Shown piece after piece: positions 17,379 to 27,138 of a stretch of DNA of 64,000 nucleotides. Every line of letters begins with the position of its first letter. The stretch's first letter is position 1. Under the pieces are notes generated by a model, which ran no database searches, was not told where the DNA came from, and saw only the letters and a program-made list of their open reading frames with translations. The DNA is taken from positions 2,914,001-2,978,000 of the forward strand of contig OZ250159.1 in NCBI GenBank assembly GCA_965237785.1, in the 5' to 3' direction. The position numbers were made by a program, and so were the translations under genes. Origin of the DNA: UBA6522 sp965237785. GTDB taxonomy: Bacteria > Pseudomonadota > Gammaproteobacteria > Steroidobacterales > Rariloculaceae.

Positions 17379-18662
17379 GTGGATACCTTGTGCCGCGACT
17401 GCGGTGGCTGGCCGGTCGCCGCCGAAAAGACATGCACGGCGTGCGGGTCGGCGCGCATCCTCCGCCATGTGGAATTGCACCGCCTGACCGTCGCGCACGT
17501 GGACTGCGATGCGTTCTACGCTGCCATCGAAAAACGAGACCGGCCCGAGTTGCGGGACGAACCGGTGATCGTCGGCGGGCGCCATCGCGGCGTGGTGGCA
17601 GCCTGCTGCTACGTCGCCCGCGAGTACGGCGTGCATTCGGCGATGCCGATGTACCAGGCCCTCAAGGCATGCCCGCACGCCACAGTTATCCGGCCCGACA
17701 TGAAGAAATACACCGCGGTGGGCCGGGCCGTTCGCGCGATGATGAAGGCATTGACGCCCCTGGTGGAACCCTTGTCCATCGATGAGGCGTTCATGGACCT
17801 GGGCGGCACGGAGCCATTGCATCGCGGCAGTGCGGCCCGGACGTTGGCACGGCTCGCACGACGGGTCGAGGATGAAATTGGCATCACCGTCTCGATCGGG
17901 CTGAGCTACAACAAATTCCTCGCCAAGATTGCCTCCGACCTGGACAAACCGCACGGCTTCGCGGTGATCGGGCGAGCCGAGGCCCGCGGATTCCTCGCCG
18001 ACCAGCCGGTCGGCCTGTTGTGGGGCGTCGGCCGGGCGATGCGGCAACGCCTGGCGAGGGACGGCATCACGCGGATCGGCGACTTGGCGGATATCGGCGA
18101 GCCGGGGCTCGTGACCCGCTACGGGCGCATCGGCCGGCGGCTATGGTCATGCGCCCGCGGGGAAGACGACCGTGCGGTCGACCCGCGGCGTGAAACCAAG
18201 AGCGTCTCCTCGGAAATCACCATGGACAAGGATTTGTCGCAAGCCGCCGAATTGAGCCCCCTGCTTTGGCAGCTTGCGGAAACGGTGGCGCGGCGAATGA
18301 AGAAGACGGGTCTGGCCGGTCGACGCGTCACGCTCAAACTCAAGACAGCGGATTTTCGCCTGCTGACGCGAACGCGCCGACTGTCCGGCCCGACACACTC
18401 GGCCGAGGCCATGTACCGGGCGGCGCAACCGCTGCTTGACCGCGAGGCTGACGGACGGGCGTTTCGACTGATCGGGATCGGGGCCCACGACCTCGTCGAA
18501 ACCGCTCTGGCGGCACAGGGTGATTTGTTCGACGCCGCGGCCAGGAACCCTGTCGACCAGGCGCTGGACACCGTGCGAGAGAAGTTCGGAGATGAGGCCA
18601 TCGTCAAGGGACGAGGATTCGGCACGACGCTCCAGCGGCAGGGTCCATCCAAGGTGGAGTAA
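17379..18662 (+). CDS. dinB: DNA polymerase IV (DinB) with N-terminal zinc ribbon
   Basis: Y-family translesion polymerase. An N-terminal C-x2-C ... C-x2-C ribbon (CRDCGGW and CTACGS) precedes the catalytic core, a variant best known from alphaproteobacterial DinB. Core motifs are VAHVDCDAFYAAIEKRD, CCYVAREYGVHSAMP and SIDEAFMDL with the metal-binding acids, then the little-finger domain and a short tail ending near LQRQG. The start is uncertain: GTG 17379 gives VDTLCRDC, matching homologues, while ATG 17301 would overlap the divergent antitoxin. No LexA box was recognised. The stop TAA begins a dispersed motif copy. Confidence 0.9.
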   Translation: MDTLCRDCGGWPVAAEKTCTACGSARILRHVELHRLTVAHVDCDAFYAAIEKRDRPELRDEPVIVGGRHRGVVAACCYVAREYGVHSAMPMYQALKACPHATVIRPDMKKYTAVGRAVRAMMKALTPLVEPLSIDEAFMDLGGTEPLHRGSAARTLARLARRVEDEIGITVSIGLSYNKFLAKIASDLDKPHGFAVIGRAEARGFLADQPVGLLWGVGRAMRQRLARDGITRIGDLADIGEPGLVTRYGRIGRRLWSCARGEDDRAVDPRRETKSVSSEITMDKDLSQAAELSPLLWQLAETVARRMKKTGLAGRRVTLKLKTADFRLLTRTRRLSGPTHSAEAMYRAAQPLLDREADGRAFRLIGIGAHDLVETALAAQGDLFDAAARNPVDQALDTVREKFGDEAIVKGRGFGTTLQRQGPSKVE

Positions 18663-18686
18663 CCTGACCCGCATCGCTCACCGATT
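18661..18686 (+). repeat. Dispersed motif, copy 2 (after dinB)
   Basis: AACCTGACCCGCATCGCTCA followed by CCGATT begins inside the dinB stop codon. It has a 5-base insertion relative to copy 1. Its core GCATCGCTCAC is repeated inverted at 18761-18771. Confidence 0.5.
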
Positions 18687-18698
18687 CTCGTCCCAAAC

Positions 18699-18758
18699 GC
18701 ATCGGCGACCGCATTGAAGGCCGCATTGGAGGCCGCATCGGAGGCCGCATCGGAAAGT
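18699..18758. repeat. Five tandem 12-bp units
   Basis: Units of GCATYGGAGGCC start at 18699, 18711, 18723, 18735 and 18747, with up to three changes per unit. The array lies between dinB and the M16 protease gene, flanked by the inverted 11-mer GCATCGCTCAC (18671-18681) and GTGAGCGATGC (18761-18771). Confidence 0.8.
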
Positions 18759-18760
18759 TC

Positions 18761-18776
18761 GTGAGCGATGCAGGCT
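18761..18776 (-). repeat. Dispersed motif, copy 3 (inverted)
   Basis: On the minus strand this reads AGCCTGCATCGCTCAC, facing copy 2 across the 12-bp tandem array. Confidence 0.5.
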
Positions 18777-18849
18777 GGTGGGCCCGCCATTGCTGAACTA
18801 TGATTCCGTCGCAAGGTCAACATACTGCCGCTTTCCTGGGAAACCCATC

Positions 18850-21585
18850 ATGAAACCATCAACCCTACTGCTTTGCTGTGCGACCGCTCTTACCCTCTCC
18901 GGCGGCGTCTTCGCGCAATCGGCCGAGCTGGACATCCCCTACGAGGAGTTCTATCTCGACAACGGCCTGCGCGTGATCGTTCACGAAGACCGCAAGGCGC
19001 CCATCGTCGCCGTCACGCTCTGGTACCACGTCGGTTCCAGAAACGAGATCCCCGGCAAAACCGGCTTCGCGCATCTGTTCGAGCACCTGATGTTCAACGG
19101 CAGCGAGAACAATGACGGGGAGTATTTCGCGCCCTTGCAGGAAGTCGGTGCGACGAGCATCAACGGCACCACCAACATCGACCGAACCAACTACTTTCAG
19201 ACCGTGCCCACCAGCGCGCTGGACCTGGCCTTGTGGCTTGAGTCCGACCGCATGGGGCACCTGCTCGGCGTCATCGACCAGGAGAAGCTCGACGAACAGC
19301 GCGGCGTGGTGCAGAACGAGAAGCGCCAGAGCGAAAATCAACCCTACGGCAAGGCCTTCGGATTCATCACGGAAAACGTATTTCCCGAAGGGCACCCGTA
19401 CTCGTGGACGACGATCGGTTCCATGGAAGATCTGAACGCCGCAACCCTGGACGACGTTTACGAGTGGTTCAGAACCTACTACGGCCCCAACAACGCAACC
19501 CTGGTACTGGCGGGCGACGTGGATGTGGAGACCGCCCGCGACAGCGCGGAGCGCCACTTCGGCGCCATCCCGCCCGGCCCTCCGCTGGCGCGCATGGAAG
19601 CGTGGGTGCCGACCCTCGAACACGACCGGCGAATGATCATGGAGGATCGCGTGAGGCAAGCCCGTATCTACAGGACCTGGCCCATTCCCGAGTGGGGCAG
19701 TGCCGAACTGGATCTATTTTCACTGGCCAATGGCGTGTTGACCTCGGGACAGACCTCACGGCTGCACCAACGCCTGGTGTACGAGGACCAACTGGCCACC
19801 GACGCGGGCGGATTCATGTTGCAGGGAGAAATCTCCGGAGCGTATATCCTTTGGGCGACCGCCCAGCCCGGGCAGGACCTTGGAGCGGTGGAGGCCGCGC
19901 TGGATGAGGAGCTGCAACGGTTTCTCGACACCGGACCAACGGCCAGGGAGCTATCCCGTGTTATCACGCAGACCCGTTCGAGCTTTGTCCGCGGGGTGGA
20001 GCGCGTCGGCGGGTTTACGGGCAAATCGGGCATCCTCGCCGAGAGCGCGGTCTTCGGCGGTCGGCCCGACGCTTACAAGGAGTCCCTGGCGCGGCTGGAC
20101 ACCGCTACACCGGAAGATTTGCGGGATGCGGCGCGCAATTGGCTCAGCAAGGGGTCGTTCATTCTGGAGATTCATCCCTACAACGATAAGCTGATGGTCT
20201 CCGGCGACGGTGTGGATCGCTCCGCCCTGCCCATGCCCGAGACGTTTCCAAGCGGCGAGTTCCCCGTGATCGAGCGGGCCGAACTGGCCAACGGCATGCA
20301 ACTGATCGTGGCGCGGCGCGATGCAGTCCCGGTGGTCAACTTCAGCCTTCAGCTCAACGCGGGATACGCCACCGATCAGTTCGCCTCGCCGGGCACCGCG
20401 GGGCTCGCCATGTCGCTGCTGGACCAGGGAACCGCAACGCGCGGCGCGCTTGAAATCAGCGAAGAGCTGGCGCAATTGGGCGCGCAGCTTCGCGCGGGTT
20501 CCAACCTCGATTTCTCCTCCGTCACCCTGTCCGCGCTGAAGGAGAATCTGACCGAGTCGCTGGACATCTACAGTGACGTCATTCTCAATCCGGCATTTTC
20601 GGATGAGGAGTTGGAGCGGCAGCGACGGCTACGACTTTCGCAGATCCAGCGCGAGAAGACCGAGCCCTTCTCCATGGCCCTGAGAATCTTCCCGGCATTG
20701 ATTTACGGGTCCGATCATGCCTATTCCTTGCCGATGACCGGCTCCGGCACGGAAGCCGCCGTCGGCGCCATCACTCGAGACGACCTGCTGACCTTCCACC
20801 GTACGTGGTTCAAGCCCAACAATGCGACCATGATCGTGGTGGGAGATACGACGCTGGAAGAGGTCGCACCCATGCTGGATTCGCTATTTGCGGAGTGGTC
20901 CCCGGGCGACATGCCTGAAAAAAACATCCCGCTGGTGGATCTGCCCGACGAGTCCAGGGTCGTGCTCGTCGACCGACCGGGATCGGAACAGAGCATCATC
21001 ATCGGTGGACAGCTTGTATTCGACCGATCGGACGAGCGAGAGATGGCCTTGCAGGCAGCCAATGACATTTTCGGTGGATCCTTCACCTCGCGGGTCAATA
21101 TGAATTTGCGCGAGGACAAGTCCTGGTCGTACGGCGTGCGCTCCATGCTCGTGGATACCATGAGTCAGCGCCCGCTCATCGTCTACGCGCCGGTGCAGAC
21201 CGACCGAACCGCCGACTCGTTGGCGGAACTCGACCGTGAATTCAGGGAACTGCTGGACCAACGCCCGGTGGACGAAGACGAGGTCGCCACCTTCAAGAAA
21301 CGCAATACCCTGACCCTGCCCGGTCGTTGGGAAACCGCGAGCGCCGTATCCGGCGACATCGCCGAACTGGTGCGTTTCGGGTTGTCCGACGACTATTGGG
21401 ATCGCTACGCGGGCTTGGTCAACGGCGTCACGGCCGACGAGGCCAATGCCGCGGCGCGAGCCGAAATCAGCCCCGACCGGTTGGTCTGGGTCGTGGTCGG
21501 CGATCTGGAGTCCATCGAGGCGAACGTGCGGGCGCTTGATCTTGGCCGCGTGGACTTTATGGACGTCGACGGCAATTTGCTATAG
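18850..21585 (+). CDS. Exported M16 family zinc metalloprotease (two-unit)
   Basis: A 911-residue pitrilysin/insulinase-type protease. Signal peptide residues 1-23 (cleavage near FAQ-S) from the ATG at 18850. The first M16 unit has the inverted zinc motif HLFEH (H75, E78, H79) and the downstream Glu in NEKRQSENQPYG. The second unit, from about residue 475, has no HxxEH and would be structural. Such fused proteases act in the periplasm, often on peptides released during envelope or bacteriocin processing; the substrate here is not evident. An inverted-repeat element follows the stop. Confidence 0.92.
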   Translation: MKPSTLLLCCATALTLSGGVFAQSAELDIPYEEFYLDNGLRVIVHEDRKAPIVAVTLWYHVGSRNEIPGKTGFAHLFEHLMFNGSENNDGEYFAPLQEVGATSINGTTNIDRTNYFQTVPTSALDLALWLESDRMGHLLGVIDQEKLDEQRGVVQNEKRQSENQPYGKAFGFITENVFPEGHPYSWTTIGSMEDLNAATLDDVYEWFRTYYGPNNATLVLAGDVDVETARDSAERHFGAIPPGPPLARMEAWVPTLEHDRRMIMEDRVRQARIYRTWPIPEWGSAELDLFSLANGVLTSGQTSRLHQRLVYEDQLATDAGGFMLQGEISGAYILWATAQPGQDLGAVEAALDEELQRFLDTGPTARELSRVITQTRSSFVRGVERVGGFTGKSGILAESAVFGGRPDAYKESLARLDTATPEDLRDAARNWLSKGSFILEIHPYNDKLMVSGDGVDRSALPMPETFPSGEFPVIERAELANGMQLIVARRDAVPVVNFSLQLNAGYATDQFASPGTAGLAMSLLDQGTATRGALEISEELAQLGAQLRAGSNLDFSSVTLSALKENLTESLDIYSDVILNPAFSDEELERQRRLRLSQIQREKTEPFSMALRIFPALIYGSDHAYSLPMTGSGTEAAVGAITRDDLLTFHRTWFKPNNATMIVVGDTTLEEVAPMLDSLFAEWSPGDMPEKNIPLVDLPDESRVVLVDRPGSEQSIIIGGQLVFDRSDEREMALQAANDIFGGSFTSRVNMNLREDKSWSYGVRSMLVDTMSQRPLIVYAPVQTDRTADSLAELDREFRELLDQRPVDEDEVATFKKRNTLTLPGRWETASAVSGDIAELVRFGLSDDYWDRYAGLVNGVTADEANAAARAEISPDRLVWVVVGDLESIEANVRALDLGRVDFMDVDGNLL

Positions 21586-21603
21586 CGGGGTATTTGAATC
21601 GGT

Positions 21604-21764
21604 GTTCGTCCCGAGAGTGTGTACGTACAGCCCCTTCGAGCGTCGTGGGCGACGAGCGGGCCATGGATGGCCATTAGCGAGGAGCCCCCGATTCGAGCCC
21701 CGCCAGGGAGGGCGGGGCGAGATTGAGCTCGAAGGGGCTGTACGTACACACCCTCGGGACAAAC
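21604..21764. mobile_element. 161-bp element with 38-bp inverted repeats (MITE-like)
   Basis: Left arm 21604-21641 and right arm 21727-21764 are reverse complements at 36 of 38 positions (core GTGTGTACGTACAGCCCCTT). The 85-bp middle has its own G+C-rich short palindromes (around CCATGGATGGCCAT and GCCCCGCCAGGGAGGGCGGG). No open frame. No clear target duplication was identified at the edges. It could be a non-autonomous transposable element or a long bidirectional hairpin acting as a terminator between the protease gene and the ABC operon. Confidence 0.7.
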
Positions 21765-21912
21765 GTCACCAAAGAATGTCGGGCACGGTTCGGAACGTTA
21801 TTGGAGGCTTGAAAATTTTGGCTCCGTGTGGAAAATCCGGTGCGCGTTCCAGCGCACCCGCTGAGCCGGGATTGGCGTATCGCGGAATGAGTGCTGAAAA
21901 TGAGTGCCGAAG

Positions 21913-22848
21913 ATGATTGAGTGCCGGGAACTGACCAAACAATTCGGGCCGCTCCTCGCGGTCGATAACCTGAGTTTTCAGGTGAGCCCGGGCGAGGTGT
22001 TGTGTTTCCTCGGGCCCAATGGCGCGGGCAAGACGACGACGATGCGCATCATCGCCGGTTTCCTGCGGGCGACGTCCGGCCGGGCTCGGGTCTGCGGCTT
22101 CGACGTCGAAACCCAGGCCACAGAAGCAAAGCGCAAGATCGGCTACCTGCCCGAGGGCGCGCCCAGCTACCCCGAAATGACCGCCCGGTCGTTCCTTGAA
22201 TTTATCGCCGATACCCGTGAAATGACGGGCGCCCGCCGTCGGACAAGGCTGGACGAGGTATTCGGTCTCCTGCACCTGGAGCCGGTCCTGGAACAGACCA
22301 TCGACACGCTCTCAAAAGGTTATCGGCGCCGTGTCGGGCTGGCGCAAGCCATCCTCCACGATCCCGAGGTGCTCGTTCTCGACGAGCCGACCGATGGGCT
22401 GGACCCGAACCAGAAACACGAAGTGCGCCAACTCATCAACCGGATGTCCGCGAGCAAGACCATCGTCATTTCGACCCACCTGCTCGAAGAGGTCGAGGCC
22501 GTATGCAATCGCGCCATCATCATCGCGCGCGGCAGAATTCTCGCCGATGACACGCCGCGGAACCTGGAGGCGCGATCCCGATTTCATAACGCGGTTTCCC
22601 TGAAGCCGGCCGATCCCTCTCAATTGCAGGCGCTGCGCGGCGAGATCGAGGCGCTGCCGGAGGTGGTGGATACGGAACTGGATCGGAAGTCCGAGCGGCT
22701 GACGGCGTTTTTCGCGGATCGGCGGCTCTCGCTGAAGGCGATCAACGAACTCGCCGACAACCGGGGTTGGGAGTTGTCTGAGCTGCACCTGGAATCCGGG
22801 CGGCTGGACGAAGTATTCAGGTCGATCACCGGGGGGGCGAGCGCATGA
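21913..22848 (+). CDS. ABC transporter ATP-binding protein (GldA-like)
   Basis: Cytoplasmic ATPase of 311 residues, first gene of a four-gene operon. Walker A GPNGAGKTT, the Q-loop GYLPEGAPSY, the signature LSKGYRRRVGLAQA and Walker B VLVLDEPTDGLD are all intact, with the switch His in STHLLEEV. Its last codons overlap the permease start by ATGA. The arrangement ATPase, ABC-2 permease, GldG-like and DUF4340 proteins is widespread outside gliding bacteria, so the gld names indicate homology only. The start ATG 21913 is chosen over a GTG nine bases upstream. Confidence 0.9.
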   Translation: MIECRELTKQFGPLLAVDNLSFQVSPGEVLCFLGPNGAGKTTTMRIIAGFLRATSGRARVCGFDVETQATEAKRKIGYLPEGAPSYPEMTARSFLEFIADTREMTGARRRTRLDEVFGLLHLEPVLEQTIDTLSKGYRRRVGLAQAILHDPEVLVLDEPTDGLDPNQKHEVRQLINRMSASKTIVISTHLLEEVEAVCNRAIIIARGRILADDTPRNLEARSRFHNAVSLKPADPSQLQALRGEIEALPEVVDTELDRKSERLTAFFADRRLSLKAINELADNRGWELSELHLESGRLDEVFRSITGGASA

Positions 22849-23579
22849 ACGGCGTCCTGGCTGTCATGCGCCGAGAACTGCGGGGTTACTTCTCCACCCC
22901 GCTGGCGTACGTATTCATCGTGATTTTCCTGCTCCTTGCCGGCTGGTTCACCTTCAATTTCGGCAACTTCTACAATGGCGGCCAGGCGAGCCTCGCGGCG
23001 TTCTTCAACTACCACCCGTGGTTGTACCTGTTCCTGGTGCCGGCACTGTCGATGCGTCTGTGGGCCGAAGAGCGCAAGACCGGGACCATCGAACTGCTGC
23101 TCACGCTGCCTCTTGAAGTCTGGCAGTCGGTCGCCGGCAAGTTCCTCGCGGCGTGGGCCTTCACGGCGCTGGCGGTGGCACTGACCTTTCCGATCTGGCT
23201 TACCGTCAACTATCTGGGCGAACCGGACAACGGGGTCATCGTCGCGGCGTATTTCGGCAGTCTGATGATGGCGGGCGGATTCCTGGCCATCGGTTCCTGC
23301 GTTTCGGCGACCACCAACAACCAGGTCATTGCCTTCATTATTACCGTCGTGATCTGTTTCATGGTGCTCATGGCCGGCTTCCAGCCGCTGTTGAGTCCAT
23401 TGGTGGGCTGGGTACCGCAGACGATCATCGACGCCGTCGCCAGCCTCAGTTTTCTGACGCACTTTTCGAGCATCAGCAAGGGCGTCATCGACGCCCGCGA
23501 CATTATCTATTTCGCGCTCCTCATCGGCACCTTTCTCTACGCGAACGTGCTTGTGCTCCACATCAAGAAGACGGGTTGA
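22845..23579 (+). CDS. ABC-2 type permease (GldF-like)
   Basis: A 244-residue inner-membrane protein with about six hydrophobic segments. It starts VLAVMRRELRGYFSTPLAYVF, the standard opening of ABC-2 permeases of this family, and includes the RLWAEERKTGTIELLLTLPL coupling-helix region that contacts the ATPase. It overlaps the ATPase gene and is followed 8 bases later by the GldG-like gene. Substrate unknown. Confidence 0.9.
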   Translation: MNGVLAVMRRELRGYFSTPLAYVFIVIFLLLAGWFTFNFGNFYNGGQASLAAFFNYHPWLYLFLVPALSMRLWAEERKTGTIELLLTLPLEVWQSVAGKFLAAWAFTALAVALTFPIWLTVNYLGEPDNGVIVAAYFGSLMMAGGFLAIGSCVSATTNNQVIAFIITVVICFMVLMAGFQPLLSPLVGWVPQTIIDAVASLSFLTHFSSISKGVIDARDIIYFALLIGTFLYANVLVLHIKKTG

Positions 23580-23587
23580 TCTGAACC

Positions 23588-25558
23588 ATGGAAATCAATC
23601 GGCCGCGCAATATTGGAGCCCTCTCGCTGGTGCTGTTGGCACTGGTGTTCGTTGCCGCGGTGATCGCGAGCAACTCGCTGCTCACGGGCTTGCGGATCGA
23701 CCTCACCGAAGACAACCTCTACACGGTCTCGTCGGGAACCCGCAACCTGCTCAGCGGCATCGACGAACCGATCAACATCTATCTCTTCTTCTCCGACAGG
23801 GAGTCCGCGGAGATCGCGCCGATCAGAAGCTACGCCAACCGGGTGCGGGAGATTCTAGAGGAGCTTGCCGCCGCGGCGGACGATCGGCTCATACTGCACG
23901 TCATCGACCCGGCGCCCTTCTCCGAGGAGGAAGACCGCGCCACGCAGTTCGGCCTGCAGCCGATCAACCTGGGGATTGGACAGACGCTGTTTTTCGGCCT
24001 CGCGGCCACCAACAGCGTCGGCGACGAGGAAGTGATCGAGATTTTCAATCCGGAGCGGGAACGCTTTCTCGAATACGAACTGGCCCAGCTGATCTACACG
24101 CTCTCCCGGCCCAACAAGGTGGTGGTGGGCCTGCATTCCGGCGTCTCCATGGCGGCCGGATTCGATCCCCAAATTCAACAGGTGACCGAACCGTGGGTGG
24201 TCTACAGCCAGGCGAGCCAGCTATTCGAAGTGCGCTCGCTGGCGCCGGGGTTCACGGAGATCGAGGACGAAATCGATGTGCTGTGGCTGGTGCACCCCCG
24301 GAACCTGGAAGCCGACGCGCTCTACGCCATCGACCAATTCGTCCTCGGCGGAGGCCGGGCGCTGATCTTTCTGGATCCGTTCGCGGAGGTCGACATGTCC
24401 GCAGCGATGGATCCCGCAGCCATGGCGGCGGGCAGCGCCTCGGACCTCGATGAGCTGCTCAGCGCGTGGGGGGTGGAATTCTCGGCCGGCCAGGTGGTCG
24501 CCGACAATGAATACGCCCTCAGCGTGACCACGGGATTGACTCCGCGCCCCGTGCGCCACGTGGGACTGCTGGGCATCACCGAACAGGCGATGGATTCCGG
24601 GGACGTCATCACTGACGGTTTGTACAACATCAACCTGGCCAGCTCCGGTCACTACCGTGTTGCCGAGGAGAGCGCGGTGGAATTGCAGCCGCTGCTGACC
24701 TCGAGCACCAACGCGGAATTGATGCCTGCCATACAGATGCAAATGCTTACCGACCCGGAGGCGCTGCTCGACAACTTCACCCCGAGCGGGGAAAGCTACG
24801 TCCTCGCCGCGCGGCTCACCGGATCCCTGAACAGCGCGTTTCCCGACGGCCCGCCGACCGAGAACGTCCCGGACGCCGAGGGCGATCTGGCGGGTACCGA
24901 TGCGGCAGTGAGTGAACCGGCGGAATCGGCTGAGTCAGGGGCGAGCGAATCGACGCAGGCCGGGGCGGGCGAACCCGCTGAGAACCACCTGACCTCAACC
25001 GAGAACGCCAATATCATCCTCGTGGGCGACGTGGATATTCTGAGCGACCGTTTGTGGGTGCAGCAGCAGAATTTCCTCGGCCAGCGACTTGCGACGGCGT
25101 TCGCCAACAATGGCGACTTTCTCATCAACGCGTTGGACAACCTGTCGGGCAGCGCGGACCTGATCGGTATTCGCGCCCGCGGAACCTATTCCCGACCCTT
25201 CACGCGAGTCCAGGCGCTGCGCCGGCAAGCCGACGCGCAGTTCCGCCAGACCGAGCAACGCCTGCAGGCCGAACTCACGGAGACTGAAACCAGGCTCGGC
25301 GAGTTGCAAGACGCGCGATCCGACCAGGGTTCGTTGCTGATGAGCGACGAGCAGCAGGCGGAAATCCAGAGGTTTCTGGATGAGCAGGTGCGGATCCGGC
25401 AGGAACTGCGGGCGGTTCAGCGCAACCTGGACCGCAGCATCGAGCGGCTGGGGGCGATGCTGCAATTCATCAACGTCGGACTGGTGCCGCTGCTGCTGAC
25501 CGTATTTGCGCTATCGGTGGCGGTGGTCAGACGGCGACGAGCGGAGAGAAAACCGTGA
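23588..25558 (+). CDS. GldG-family ABC transporter accessory protein
   Basis: A 656-residue protein with one N-terminal membrane helix (residues 10-30) and one near the C-terminus (residues about 628-648), enclosing a large extracytoplasmic domain. The DLTEDNLYTVSSGTRNLL opening and the EYELAQLIYTLSR region are GldG family marks. Around residues 420-470 there is a low-complexity Ala/Glu/Ser insertion, and residues 545-620 form a long coiled coil. Overlaps the DUF4340 gene by four bases. Likely forms part of a transporter that moves or senses an envelope component. Confidence 0.88.
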   Translation: MEINRPRNIGALSLVLLALVFVAAVIASNSLLTGLRIDLTEDNLYTVSSGTRNLLSGIDEPINIYLFFSDRESAEIAPIRSYANRVREILEELAAAADDRLILHVIDPAPFSEEEDRATQFGLQPINLGIGQTLFFGLAATNSVGDEEVIEIFNPERERFLEYELAQLIYTLSRPNKVVVGLHSGVSMAAGFDPQIQQVTEPWVVYSQASQLFEVRSLAPGFTEIEDEIDVLWLVHPRNLEADALYAIDQFVLGGGRALIFLDPFAEVDMSAAMDPAAMAAGSASDLDELLSAWGVEFSAGQVVADNEYALSVTTGLTPRPVRHVGLLGITEQAMDSGDVITDGLYNINLASSGHYRVAEESAVELQPLLTSSTNAELMPAIQMQMLTDPEALLDNFTPSGESYVLAARLTGSLNSAFPDGPPTENVPDAEGDLAGTDAAVSEPAESAESGASESTQAGAGEPAENHLTSTENANIILVGDVDILSDRLWVQQQNFLGQRLATAFANNGDFLINALDNLSGSADLIGIRARGTYSRPFTRVQALRRQADAQFRQTEQRLQAELTETETRLGELQDARSDQGSLLMSDEQQAEIQRFLDEQVRIRQELRAVQRNLDRSIERLGAMLQFINVGLVPLLLTVFALSVAVVRRRRAERKP

Positions 25559-26688
25559 ACAACCGTACCGTGACCGTCCTTGCAGCCGCCCTCGTCCTCC
25601 TCGGCGCGCTGGCGCTGTTTGCCCAATACGATCCGCAACCTGACGCCCCGGGCGGCGGGCTGTTGCTGCCGGGGCTGGGCGAGGACCTGGACCTGGTCAC
25701 GCGGATGACGGTTGTCGGCGCCGCGGCCGAGCCCGTAGCCACGCTGCAGCGCGGGGAGGACGGGGGCTGGACGATCGCGGAGAAGGCAGGCTATCCGGCG
25801 GACGTGGAAAAAGTCCGCCAGACGTTGATCAGCCTGGCCGAGGCGCGCGTCGTCGAGGCCAAGACGGCCAATCCCGAGTTCCACGACCGGCTTGGCGTGG
25901 AAGCCGTCGAGAACGACGCTGCGGGCGGCGTTGCCGTCATGCTGACGGGTTCCGACGAACCGGTGAACGTCATCGTCGGGGACTCGGAAGGCAGTTCGCA
26001 GGTCTATGTGCGCGAAGCGGACGAAGCCCAAAGCTTCCTTATCGACCGTGATCCGGAAGTGGGGCGCGACACCACCGATTGGTTGGCCACCGAGATCATC
26101 GCGATCGAGGGTTCCCGAGTGGCGCGGGTAACGGTGACGCATCCCGACGGCGAAGTGGTCAGTGTGTTCAAGGACGATCCCGAGCAGAGCAACTTCAATG
26201 TGGATGCCATCCCACCGGATCGGGAACTACAGTACGCCAGTATCGCCAATGTCATGGGCACGGTGCTGGCCAATTTGCGGCTCCAGGACGTGGAGTCCCT
26301 TACCGACACCGAAGTCCCGGTGACGGTGACCGAGTTTTTCACCTTTGACGGACTTGCGATCACCGCCGAGTCTTTCGAACTGGCGGAAGAGCCCTGGGTT
26401 TCGTTCCGGGTCGCATACCGTGCTCCGGCAGAGGACGCCGAGCCGGAGGATGCTTCAGCTCAGGAGGCTACCGCCGAAGGATCTTCCGGTGACGCACGAG
26501 CAACGCCTGAATCGCCTACAGGAACGGAAGCAGATGCGGCAAACGAAGATGACGGCGTGGACGTTGCCGCCGAAGCGCAAGGACTCGATCAGCGCCTGGC
26601 CGGCTGGCGCTTCCGCATCGCCAACTACCAGTTCGACCAGATGACCCGGCGGATGAGCGATTTGCTGCGCGCGCTGTCGCAAGAGTAG
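25555..26688 (+). CDS. DUF4340 domain protein
   Basis: A 377-residue protein starting at GTG within the stop of the previous gene (GTGA overlap). One N-terminal membrane helix, then a mostly beta extracytoplasmic part, and an acidic low-complexity insert (Ala/Glu/Asp/Thr, residues about 290-335) before a conserved C-terminal block ending QFDQMTRRMSDLLRAL. It is the usual last member of GldAFG-type operons. A possible G+C hairpin (AGGGG/CCCCT at about 26694-26713) follows. Confidence 0.85.
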   Translation: MNNRTVTVLAAALVLLGALALFAQYDPQPDAPGGGLLLPGLGEDLDLVTRMTVVGAAAEPVATLQRGEDGGWTIAEKAGYPADVEKVRQTLISLAEARVVEAKTANPEFHDRLGVEAVENDAAGGVAVMLTGSDEPVNVIVGDSEGSSQVYVREADEAQSFLIDRDPEVGRDTTDWLATEIIAIEGSRVARVTVTHPDGEVVSVFKDDPEQSNFNVDAIPPDRELQYASIANVMGTVLANLRLQDVESLTDTEVPVTVTEFFTFDGLAITAESFELAEEPWVSFRVAYRAPAEDAEPEDASAQEATAEGSSGDARATPESPTGTEADAANEDDGVDVAAEAQGLDQRLAGWRFRIANYQFDQMTRRMSDLLRALSQE

Positions 26689-26836
26689 CGCACGAGGGGC
26701 GTCGAAACCCCTTGGATCACGCCCGCTGTACAGCCGCTTCCAAGATTTGATGCTGCGATATTTTGATTGTGGTATCAATTGCCGATATATACTGGCCTTG
26801 CTAAAATCCGTTTGTCCCGTCGCAAGGAGAAACAAT

Positions 26837-27133
26837 ATGAAAAGCGTCACTTCAGTCAAGGTGGGCGGGGTATCGGGCAGCGAGCATCGCAAGGTTGCGC
26901 GAGTATTCAAGAACGGACGGTCGCAGGCGGTGCGCATTCCGAAAGAGTTTCGATTTGATACGGATCGGGTCGCGGTTCGGCGTGAGGGCCGCAACCTGGT
27001 GCTCAGCCCGTTATATGAAGATTGGGATGACTACTTGCGAAACGCCAAACCCTTCACTGACGACTTCCTTGAGGCGATGGCAGAGGTCCGTACGAGCCTG
27101 CCACCTCTTGAGCAGAGAGAACCATTCGATTGA
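26837..27133 (+). CDS. VapB-type antitoxin (AbrB/MazE fold)
   Basis: A 98-residue antitoxin with AAGGAG before the ATG at 26837. The core RKVARVFKNGRSQAVRIPKEFRF is the standard AbrB-like DNA-binding swapped hairpin of VapB, and the acidic tail would wrap the toxin. Its partner directly downstream is a broken VapC, so this antitoxin is orphaned. Confidence 0.88.
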   Translation: MKSVTSVKVGGVSGSEHRKVARVFKNGRSQAVRIPKEFRFDTDRVAVRREGRNLVLSPLYEDWDDYLRNAKPFTDDFLEAMAEVRTSLPPLEQREPFD

Positions 27134-27138
27134 GGGCA

